From Rickettsiales bacterium (GTDB taxonomy: Bacteria; Pseudomonadota; Alphaproteobacteria; Rickettsiales; CANDYO01): a DNA stretch of 5,762 bases. The notes under the pieces are model-generated. The model did no database searches, had not been told where the DNA came from, and saw only the letters and a program-made list of their open reading frames with translations. The stretch is taken from positions 1 to 5,762 of the forward strand of contig CANDYO010000130.1 in the NCBI GenBank assembly GCA_947424995.1, given 5' to 3'. This document shows, in pieces, positions 1 to 4,683 of this stretch. Position 1 is the stretch's first letter. The number at the start of each line of letters is the position of its first letter. Position numbers and translations under genes: made by a program.

Positions 1-186
1 TACTCCAGGGTAGAACCAACAGAATGCAGAAACCATTATGGTACTTAGATACCGAATATATGACCGCTTCTATTAGTCCTAAAAGTCTGAGCTTGTTGAA
101 ATATTTTTATTGCATTCACCGCGGCGTCCATATATGACGGCCATGGTTGGTTTTGAGATAAAGTAACATTGTCAGTATTTAGCTAG
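1..186. other. Non-coding stretch downstream of coxF, possible repeat remnant
   Basis: No complete gene is visible here. On the minus strand, bases 182 down to 48 form 45 codons without a stop, containing WPSYMDAAV and TNRSGHIFGI, but the stretch has no convincing start or ribosome-binding site and begins directly after the coxF stop. The centre (about 117-145) is clearly richer in G+C than the surroundings, includes CGTC and GACG arms around CATATAT (125-139), and shares the nonamer ATATATGAC (56-64 and 130-138). This mix of open frame, small palindromes and shifted base composition suggests a dispersed repeat or a decayed insertion rather than a gene. The ctaG gene often found after ctaB and coxF in Alphaproteobacteria is absent. 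Confidence 0.35.
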
Positions 187-309
187 CTACTTACTCATCT
201 TTACAATAGTCAAAATAAACATCATCGCCATAAAAAATAATAACAATGCCAGTATGGTGTAATTTTTATACTTAAGTTGTTTGTTTTGTTTGTTTTGTTT
301 GTTTTTCAT
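187..309 (-). CDS. coxF: CoxF-like single-pass membrane micro-protein (cytochrome c oxidase assembly)
   Basis: This 40-residue frame starts with ATG at 309, seven bases after the ctaB stop. A GGAG at 327-324 on the minus strand, inside the ctaB end, could serve it, although its 14-base spacing is long. The N-terminus is very basic and polar (KNKQ repeats). One hydrophobic helix follows at about residues 18-36, and the protein ends in TIVKMSK. Short alphaproteobacterial CoxF-type proteins encoded between ctaB and ctaG have this plan: a basic start, one helix and a terminal TIVKM or TIVRM motif. They are associated with assembly of aa3-type cytochrome c oxidase, but their exact role is poorly defined. 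Position and the C-terminal motif together make the call. The gene is probably translated from the ctaB mRNA. Its length is at the short end for the family. Confidence 0.72.
   Translation of the reverse strand: MKNKQNKQNKQLKYKNYTILALLLFFMAMMFILTIVKMSK
277..303 (-). repeat. Three 9-bp tandem repeats inside coxF
   Basis: Three consecutive copies of AACAAACAA (minus strand) encode Asn-Lys-Gln three times at residues 3-11 of the CoxF-like protein. The unit length is a multiple of three, so slippage would change the length of the cytosolic tail without shifting the frame. Confidence 0.9.
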
Positions 310-316
310 TTTAATT

Positions 317-1201
317 TTAATTACTCCAAGCTTTATCAATTATTGCACTTAAAAATACCATAAATAGATAGAAAATTGAATAAGCAAATGTTTTGCCAGC
401 AATTTTGTTAAGTGGATCTAGGTATAATTTTATCACCATCGACAAGAAAATAATATTTAAAATAATTACGCTATATAGATAAATATAGTTAGCAAAATGA
501 AGCGTGAATGGCATTGTAGTTACGATGGCCAGTAAAATGGCGTAAATGACAATCTGCTTTTTAGTAGACTTAATTCCAGCAACCACTGGCATCATTGGGA
601 TATTAGCCCTTTTATAATCTTCAGCGCTGTATAGTGATAGAGCCCAGAAGTGAGGGGGGGTCCATAAAAAAATGATTAGGAAGAGAATTATCGGCTCAAT
701 GGTTATTTGATTACTAACGGCGACCCAGCCTATAAGCGGTGGTAGTGCGCCAGCTGCACCACCAATTACGATATTTTGAGCGGTAGAGCGTTTTAGTAAA
801 ACGGTATAAATATAGCTATAAAAAAAGATGGCAAAGGCAAGTAAGGCGGCTGAAAGAACGTTAACGGCTAACCCCATTAAAGCTATAGCTAGAACGGATA
901 AAAATATACCCATGTATAAAGCATCTTCGGCGGCAACTCTTCCTGATGGAATGGGGCGCTTTTTAGTACGAAGCATTATATTATCGATATCTCGGTCATA
1001 CCACATATTAATAGCGCCGGCGGCACCTGAGCCAACTGAAATACATAATATTGCAATTAGAGCTAGAAATGGATGGATATGCCCTGGAGCTAAATAAAGT
1101 CCAGTAATTCCGGTGAATATTACTAAAGACATTACCCTTGGTTTGAGTAAATTAAAATAATCGCGGACTCTTGATTCTAGCATTTGATTAGCTGGTTCCA
1201 T
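317..1201 (-). CDS. ctaB: Protohaem IX farnesyltransferase (haem O synthase)
   Basis: This UbiA-family integral membrane prenyltransferase transfers a farnesyl group to haem B, giving haem O, the precursor of haem A for cytochrome c oxidase. At 294 residues it has the usual full length. The family signature is intact: LLKPRV near residues 18-23, the first Asp-rich motif N65-x3-D69-x3-D73 followed by RTKKRP (78-83), WTPPHFWALSL (180-190) and DYKRANIPMMP (195-205). About eight to nine hydrophobic segments run through the chain. The ATG at 1201 is preceded by only a weak AAAGAAG purine run. The gene is first in a short minus-strand unit with the CoxF-like peptide and is divergent from the small-gene operon at 1437. 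It is not adjacent to ctaC or ctaD on the upstream side. A run of seven C residues lies in the WTPPHFW codons. The symbol cyoE is used for the same family; the neighbouring coxF favours ctaB. Confidence 0.96.
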   Translation of the reverse strand: MEPANQMLESRVRDYFNLLKPRVMSLVIFTGITGLYLAPGHIHPFLALIAILCISVGSGAAGAINMWYDRDIDNIMLRTKKRPIPSGRVAAEDALYMGIFLSVLAIALMGLAVNVLSAALLAFAIFFYSYIYTVLLKRSTAQNIVIGGAAGALPPLIGWVAVSNQITIEPIILFLIIFLWTPPHFWALSLYSAEDYKRANIPMMPVVAGIKSTKKQIVIYAILLAIVTTMPFTLHFANYIYLYSVIILNIIFLSMVIKLYLDPLNKIAGKTFAYSIFYLFMVFLSAIIDKAWSN

Positions 1202-1234
1202 AAAACTTCTTTAAATTTATTGCCTATAGATATA

Positions 1235-1263
1235 TAGATAGAACAATTTAGTTTAATGTTCAA
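1235..1263 (-). promoter_or_regulatory. Candidate promoter for ctaB-coxF
   Basis: On the minus strand TTGAAC (1263-1258) is followed after 17 bases by TATCTA (1240-1235), about 34 bases before the ctaB ATG. The -35 is good and the -10 poor, in an A+T-rich stretch with several alternative TATA-like hexamers, so this is only a candidate. Confidence 0.28.
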
Positions 1264-1292
1264 ATTAAAATGGTGATAGCTGTGTTTTTAGC

Positions 1293-1321
1293 TTGAGTTA
1301 ATAAAAATTCTTATATATAAC
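1293..1321 (+). promoter_or_regulatory. Sigma-70-like promoter of the small-gene operon
   Basis: TTGAGT (1293-1298) and TATAAC (1316-1321) are separated by exactly 17 bases. The -35 matches the TTGACA consensus at four positions and the -10 matches TATAAT at five. Transcription would start near 1328, about 50 bases before the possible leader ATG at 1378 and about 110 bases before the 75-aa gene. It points away from ctaB. Confidence 0.55.
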
Positions 1322-1350
1322 TAAATTTTACAATATTTATTAAAGTATTA

Positions 1351-1439
1351 ATTAATTTGCATTACGTAGGTTTAAAAATGCCTATAAAACTAGGATGTAA
1401 AATTCAAAAAATAATTTACATTACGAGGAGTTTAAAATG
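1351..1439 (+). repeat. Imperfect direct repeat of a translation-initiation region
   Basis: Bases 1351-1380 and 1410-1439 are similar over 30 positions (23 identities without gaps; better if a small shift in the purine run is allowed). Both copies read ATTTRCATTACG, then a purine-rich segment, then TTTAAAA and ATG. The first ends at the leader ATG (1378) and the second at the ATG of the 75-aa gene (1437). The second copy has the stronger Shine-Dalgarno sequence (GAGGAG against GTAGG). Confidence 0.6.
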
Positions 1440-1440
1440 A
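1378..1440 (+). CDS. Possible 20-codon leader peptide
   Basis: An ATG at 1378 opens a frame of 20 codons reading MPIKLGCKIQ and then KIIYITRSLK. It ends at the TGA of an ATGA overlap with the next gene (1437-1440). The product would be basic (five Lys and one Arg, no acidic residue) with one Cys. The upstream GTAGG is a weak ribosome-binding site. The exact ATGA overlap and the similarity of the two start regions suggest a translationally coupled leader, but 20 open codons can arise by chance. No attenuator-like codon run is evident. Confidence 0.33.
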   Translation: MPIKLGCKIQKIIYITRSLK

Positions 1441-1664
1441 TAGATACATATAAATGGTTACCAGATTGTCTAGTTCTAAGTACTGCAAGTGTAAATAGAA
1501 TAGTCAATGACGTCAATGGCTCATCAAAAAAAGGAGAAATAATCAATCTTATTGAAGGGATCAAAGTTGATTGGAGAGAGAGTGTTATGGGCTTTAACAG
1601 AGCTATAAGTGATAACGAGATAATACAATGTTTAGAGAGTAGTATTGCACCTAAAATGATTTAA
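1437..1664 (+). CDS. Small hypothetical protein, 75 aa
   Basis: I do not recognise this protein. It is soluble-looking and of mixed charge, with no signal peptide, membrane segment or metal-binding motif. It has one Cys near residue 11 and another near 65. The central part (KKGEIINLIEGIKVDW, about 31-46) looks like an amphipathic helix. A strong GAGGAG Shine-Dalgarno at 1425-1430 with a six-base spacer fixes the ATG at 1437. Its stop codon overlaps the next start (TAATG), so the two genes are almost certainly co-translated. The strong ribosome-binding site, promoter at 1293-1321 and coupling argue for a real gene. A two-gene arrangement of this size is seen in toxin-antitoxin pairs and in small effector or immunity pairs, but nothing in the residues supports a specific choice. 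Confidence 0.62.
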   Translation: MIDTYKWLPDCLVLSTASVNRIVNDVNGSSKKGEIINLIEGIKVDWRESVMGFNRAISDNEIIQCLESSIAPKMI

Positions 1665-2008
1665 TGTCTTATGGTAAAGTTATTATTGATAATACTATAG
1701 TTTTTGCTGCTAGCGTTGGTGGATTTGTGGTTGGTTTAGGTACTGACTTAGCTCTTATCACGTTTTTAGGTAGACTTAGTAACGCTGAGCTTGGAACATT
1801 TCTTGAAATTAATATCCCTGCTTTTAATTTTTATATTAAGGGGCATGATGTTAATTTATACACGGCAGTTATAGCAGGTATTTATAGCGGTTATCATGGT
1901 TGCAATTATGTTACTAATAATATGGTTGATAGAGATTTAGTAGCTTTAAAATATGATATTCTTGAATGTTTAGGGAATTCTAATACTGACGGTATAATAG
2001 AGACTTAA
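1664..2008 (+). CDS. Hypothetical protein with hydrophobic Gly-rich segments, 114 aa
   Basis: I do not recognise this protein. It starts at the ATG sharing one base with the previous stop (TAATG) and has no separate Shine-Dalgarno, which fits translational coupling. Residues about 11-36 are hydrophobic and Gly-rich (VGGFVVGLG followed by a hydrophobic LALITFLG), and a second apolar stretch lies at about 65-80 (YTAVIAGIYSGYHGC). The acidic residues D10 and D28 at the edges of the first segment make it an uncertain membrane span. The C-terminal third is hydrophilic. It could be a small membrane-associated protein or one with a Gly-zipper-like hairpin. The partner is the soluble 75-aa protein just upstream. 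No terminator-like hairpin is evident after it. Confidence 0.6.
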   Translation: MSYGKVIIDNTIVFAASVGGFVVGLGTDLALITFLGRLSNAELGTFLEINIPAFNFYIKGHDVNLYTAVIAGIYSGYHGCNYVTNNMVDRDLVALKYDILECLGNSNTDGIIET

Positions 2009-2040
2009 GAGTAGATAAAAACCATAATAAAATTAAGAGC

Positions 2041-2068
2041 TTGACATTTATTAATATGTAACTATAAT
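2041..2068 (+). promoter_or_regulatory. Consensus sigma-70 promoter of the cold-shock gene
   Basis: TTGACA (2041-2046) and TATAAT (2063-2068) both match the consensus perfectly with a 16-base spacer. Transcription would start near 2075, giving a leader of about 200 bases before the cold-shock ATG at 2279. A very strong promoter with a long leader is typical of cspA-type genes. Confidence 0.82.
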
Positions 2069-2074
2069 CTGAGT

Positions 2075-2278
2075 TAGGTTTTTTAAATTACTCTTTGGTT
2101 ATCAAGATAGTCTTAGCAACTTAAATGTTGTAATTCCCTGTATACGAAGCATTTCTCTCCAGAGTTTATTTAGACAATGTTTGACTAAGAGTATGCAGCA
2201 AAGTAGCTGTAATTAACAAGCCTTGTGCAAATGAAAATTTGCATATTGTTTTAATATAAATCTATCTAAGGAGACGAA
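2075..2278 (+). promoter_or_regulatory. Long structured 5' leader of the cold-shock mRNA
   Basis: No gene is visible between the promoter and the cold-shock start. The leader can form several small hairpins: GCAAC (2116-2120) with GTTGT (2127-2131), TGCAGC (2194-2199) with GCTGTA (2206-2211, one G-U pair), and TGCAAAT (2226-2232) with ATTTGCA (2237-2243) closing a GAAA loop of the stable GNRA class. The Shine-Dalgarno AAGGAG (2268-2273) lies outside these stems, five bases before the ATG. In Escherichia coli the cspA leader of about 160 bases is a temperature-responsive structure; a similar role here is inferred from position and length only. I see no clear copy of the enteric cold box. Confidence 0.5.
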
Positions 2279-2485
2279 ATGTCAACAGGTATCGTTAAAT
2301 GGTTTAATCCTACAAAGGGCTACGGTTTTATTCAACCAGATCAAGGTGGTAGTGATGTGTTTGTACATATCAGTGCACTAGAACAGGCTGATATTGCTGT
2401 ACTTAATGAAGGGCAAAAAATAAGTTATGAAGTTGCAACCAACAAAGGTAAAACTTCAGCTGTTAACTTAAAGTTAGTTAACTAA
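2279..2485 (+). CDS. cspA: Cold-shock protein, CspA family
   Basis: This 68-residue single cold-shock domain is a small beta-barrel that binds single-stranded RNA and DNA in the cytosol and melts secondary structure in mRNA. RNP1 is seen as KGYGFI (13-18) and RNP2 as VFVHI (27-31), with the conserved GIVKWFN start (4-10) carrying W8 and F9, plus F17, F28 and H30. The KGKTSAVNL ending also fits the family. The ATG has a strong AAGGAG five bases upstream. The gene is preceded by a consensus promoter and long leader and followed by a perfect inverted repeat, so it can form a monocistronic mRNA. The RhlE-like helicase lies 138 bases downstream on the same strand, suggesting a joint role in RNA unfolding. 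The specific paralogue name is uncertain. Confidence 0.95.
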   Translation: MSTGIVKWFNPTKGYGFIQPDQGGSDVFVHISALEQADIAVLNEGQKISYEVATNKGKTSAVNLKLVN

Positions 2486-2498
2486 GACTTTATCGCTT

Positions 2499-2540
2499 AA
2501 AATATATGAGCTGCTTTTTAAAACTCAGCTCATATATTTT
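2499..2540 (+). terminator. Inverted repeat after cspA, probable terminator
   Basis: A perfect 15-bp inverted repeat pairs 2499-2513 with 2526-2540 around a 12-base loop. The 3' arm ends TATATTTT, so the U-rich part is within the stem; the 5' arm begins AAAATATA, so it could also work from the other strand. It starts 13 bases after the cspA stop and probably ends or attenuates transcription before the helicase gene, or protects the csp mRNA 3' end. Confidence 0.7.
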
Positions 2541-2583
2541 CATATAAAATAATTAGAGGCGAGTGAAGTTTTATAACTAACTT

Positions 2584-2623
2584 AGTAATTACTTTCCTCT
2601 TAAGTAAAAGGTAAATAATTACT
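2584..2623 (+). promoter_or_regulatory. Inverted repeat enclosing the helicase ribosome-binding site
   Basis: AGTAATTA (2584-2591) is perfectly complementary to TAATTACT (2616-2623), which ends one base before the helicase ATG. The only Shine-Dalgarno-like sequence, AAAAGG (2606-2611), lies between the arms. A weak A+T stem of this kind could hinder initiation at low temperature or be opened by a cold-shock protein. In an A+T-rich region chance occurrence is quite possible. Confidence 0.35.
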
Positions 2624-4519
2624 ATGGAAAATTTTCAATCGCTCGGCTTGCCTGAGTCGTTATTAAACGCGCTTGCAGAAATGCAATACACAACTCCTAC
2701 TCCTATTCAAGCTCAAACTATTCCTTCTGCATTGCAAGGATTAGATGTTCTCGGTACTGCGCAAACAGGTACTGGTAAAACAGCTGCTTATGGTATTCCT
2801 TTAATTTCACATCTACTTACTTCAGAGAGTGGTACGGCTTTAGTGCTAACTCCAACAAGAGAATTAGCAACTCAAGTATTAGCATTGCTAAAACAAATGC
2901 TAGGTAAAAGAAGTGCAATTAGAACGGCATTAATCATTGGTGGTGATTCAATGACTAAACAACTTAGTCAATTAAGCGTTCACCCAAGATTAATTGTTGG
3001 TACACCTGGAAGACTTAATGACCATTTAGCTAGAGGTACATTAAAGTTAGATAAGACCGGCTTTTTAGTTCTTGATGAAACTGATCGTATGTTAGACATG
3101 GGATTTGGTATTCAATTAGAACAAATTGCTCAATTCTTACCACATAAACGTCAAATATTGATGTTTTCAGCAACCCTACCAGCAAGTATCCAAAGTATCT
3201 CAGCAAAATGGGTTAAAAATGCAGTTAGAGTAACAGTAGGATCAACGATCGCTGCTGCAGATACTATTAAACAAGAAATTATCCGTACATCTGAATCAGA
3301 AAAATATGGCGTATTGCTTGAGCAATTAGAATTAAAAGAAGGTGCTGTTATTATATTTGTTAAGACAAAAATAGGCACAGAAAAATTAGCTAATAAATTA
3401 CGTGATCATGGCCATAGTGCCGATGCTATCCATGGCGATCTTCGCCAAAGAAATCGTGAAAGAGTGATCAGTTCTTTTAGAAATCGTAAACATAGAATTT
3501 TAGTTGCAACTGATGTTGCAGCACGTGGTTTGGATATTTCGCATGTTGAATGTGTGATCAACCATGATTTACCACAATGTGAAGAAGATTTTATCCACCG
3601 TATTGGTCGTACTGGCCGTGCTGGTTTAGAGGGTACTGCAATAAGTTTAATTACTCCGCAAGATCATCTAAAGTGGAAAAATATTTGTAGAATGATGAAT
3701 CCAGGGGTGAAACTTGATTCAAGTTTTGATGAACCAAGAAATGCATCAAAATCTAGAAGTAATAATAGAAGACCTGATGATAGAAGATCTGGAGATAGAA
3801 GGCCAGAAAATGGTCAATTCAAGAGATTCAATGATTCAGGATTTAAGAGATCAGAAGAAGGTAGAAGCCCTTATCCTAGAAGAGATGAAGGCGCTAGCCC
3901 TTACCCAAGAAGAGCGGAAGGTGCTAGTCCTTATCCAAAGAGAGCTGAGGGTGGAAGTCCTTATCCAAGAAGAGATGAAGGCTCTAGCTCTTACCCGAAG
4001 AGAGCTGAAGGTGGAAGTTTATATCCAAGAAATGAAAGCAGAAGTCCATTCCCAAGAAGAGATGAAGGCTCTAGTTCTTATCCAAAGAGATCTGAAGGTG
4101 GAAGTTCATACCCAAGAAATGAAAGTAGAAGCCCATTCCCAAGAAGAGATGAAGGCTCTAGTTCTTACCCAAAGAGATCTGAAGGTGGAAGTCCTTATCC
4201 AAGAAGAGCTGAGGGAGGAAGTCTTTATCCTAAGAGAGAGGGTTCTAGTCCTTATCCTAAGAGGGAAGGTTCTAGTCCTTATCCTAAGAGAGAGGGTGCT
4301 AGTCCTTATCCTAGAAGGGATGAAGGCGGAAGCGCATATCCACGGAGAGCAGAAGGTTCTAGTTCTTTTCCAAAAAGATCTGAAGGTGGGAGTAGCTATC
4401 CAAGAAAATCTGAAGGTGATAACTTTAGAAGACCAAGTGGTGCTGCTCATAAACCAGCTTCTGGTGGTAAAAGACCAGTTAGTTTTGCTCAACGTAGAAC
4501 AAAGCCAACAGCTGCTTAA
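2624..4519 (+). CDS. rhlE: RhlE-like DEAD-box ATP-dependent RNA helicase with repetitive tail
   Basis: This 631-residue helicase unwinds RNA using ATP, with likely roles in ribosome assembly, RNA decay and cold adaptation. The two RecA-like domains occupy about residues 1-360. F4 and PTPIQ (25-29) form the Q motif, AQTGTGKT (46-53) motif I, PTREL (77-81) Ia, TPGR (127-130) Ib, DETD (151-154) motif II, SAT (182-184) III, IIFVKTK (243-249) IV, ATDVAARGLD (295-304) V and HRIGRTGRAG (325-334) VI. Motif II has Thr in place of the usual Ala; the catalytic Asp-Glu pair is kept. Residues 361-410 are Arg/Asp/Asn-rich, 411-603 form a repeat array, and the end is basic. RhlE proteins usually have a basic low-complexity tail, but this one, about 270 residues in all, is long. 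The ribosome-binding site is weak (AAAAGG, 12 bases from the ATG). No clear promoter of its own is seen, so read-through from cspA is possible. Confidence 0.94.
   Translation: MENFQSLGLPESLLNALAEMQYTTPTPIQAQTIPSALQGLDVLGTAQTGTGKTAAYGIPLISHLLTSESGTALVLTPTRELATQVLALLKQMLGKRSAIRTALIIGGDSMTKQLSQLSVHPRLIVGTPGRLNDHLARGTLKLDKTGFLVLDETDRMLDMGFGIQLEQIAQFLPHKRQILMFSATLPASIQSISAKWVKNAVRVTVGSTIAAADTIKQEIIRTSESEKYGVLLEQLELKEGAVIIFVKTKIGTEKLANKLRDHGHSADAIHGDLRQRNRERVISSFRNRKHRILVATDVAARGLDISHVECVINHDLPQCEEDFIHRIGRTGRAGLEGTAISLITPQDHLKWKNICRMMNPGVKLDSSFDEPRNASKSRSNNRRPDDRRSGDRRPENGQFKRFNDSGFKRSEEGRSPYPRRDEGASPYPRRAEGASPYPKRAEGGSPYPRRDEGSSSYPKRAEGGSLYPRNESRSPFPRRDEGSSSYPKRSEGGSSYPRNESRSPFPRRDEGSSSYPKRSEGGSPYPRRAEGGSLYPKREGSSPYPKREGSSPYPKREGASPYPRRDEGGSAYPRRAEGSSSFPKRSEGGSSYPRKSEGDNFRRPSGAAHKPASGGKRPVSFAQRRTKPTAA
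3854..4408 (+). repeat. Tandem repeat array encoding the helicase tail
   Basis: About 19 units of 27-30 bases encode variants of (D/A/S)EG-x-S-(P/S)-(Y/F)-P-(R/K)-R at residues 411-595, followed by a degenerate SEGDNFRR. Higher-order duplication is visible: 4034-4120 and 4121-4207 are 87-bp copies differing at 8 positions by my count, and 4238-4318 contains three 27-bp copies of EGSSPYPKR or EGASPYPRR. All unit lengths are multiples of three, so gain or loss of units keeps the frame. The array mixes Arg/Lys with Glu/Asp, and almost every unit has one aromatic residue, a pattern of disordered RNA-binding tails. Confidence 0.95.
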
Positions 4520-4537
4520 ATAAGGAATGCATAAAAT

Positions 4538-4649
4538 CGTTATCCCTGACGTAGGCGCCGAAGGTGCCGTAGATCGTGGATCTAGAGGAAGAAACTCCTG
4601 AGATCCCCGGTCTTAGCTCATGCTTTAGCATAGCTTGCCAGGGATGACG
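4538..4649. repeat. Palindromic repeat element between helicase and kinase genes
   Basis: The 112-bp element is bounded by CGTTATCCCTG (4538-4548) and CAGGGATGACG (4639-4649), inverted repeats with one mismatch. Inside are further palindromes: GGCGCC (4554-4559) with GGTGCC (4563-4568, allowing G-U pairs), AGATC (4571-4575) with GATCT (4579-4583), and AGCTCATGC (4615-4623) with GCATAGCT (4628-4635, one mismatch or bulge). It is richer in G+C than its surroundings. On the minus strand it is open through its whole length, reading RHPWQAMLKHELRPGI and on to YGTFGAYVRDN. This resembles the palindromic elements scattered in Rickettsiales genomes, which can also sit in frame in proteins; I cannot name the family. 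Its folding could terminate helicase transcription. Confidence 0.7.
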
Positions 4650-4663
4650 CAGAACTTTAAATT
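4635..4663 (+). promoter_or_regulatory. Candidate promoter for the kinase gene at the element edge
   Basis: TTGCCA (4635-4640) and TAAATT (4658-4663) are 17 bases apart, with start of transcription expected about 14 bases before the kinase ATG. The -35 lies within the end of the palindromic element, so the insertion might supply part of the promoter. The -10 matches only four positions. Confidence 0.25.
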
Positions 4664-4683
4664 GATTTCGTGCAATAACCTCT

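Noticed and set aside
828..1097. 89-codon plus-strand frame opposite ctaB
   Set aside because: It is antisense to well-conserved ctaB codons, has no start signals and no recognisable protein character.
2223..2260. Second promoter just upstream of cspA (TTGTGC and TATAAA)
   Set aside because: The spacing is about 26 bases, too long for a sigma-70 promoter, and the consensus promoter at 2041-2068 explains expression better.
3151..3378. 75-codon minus-strand frame opposite the helicase core
   Set aside because: It lies opposite conserved helicase motifs III-IV and has no ribosome-binding site; it is a shadow.
3854..4408. CRISPR-like array
   Set aside because: Units are contiguous, in frame and encode the helicase tail; there are no unique spacers between constant repeats.
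4106..4492. 128-codon minus-strand frame rich in Ser, Arg and Thr
   Set aside because: It is the mirror of the helicase repeat array; unit lengths divisible by three keep it open. No start signals.
4511..4649. Minus-strand 49-codon ATG frame within the palindromic element
   Set aside because: It is a product of the element being open on that strand and runs antisense into the helicase end; no ribosome-binding site was seen.
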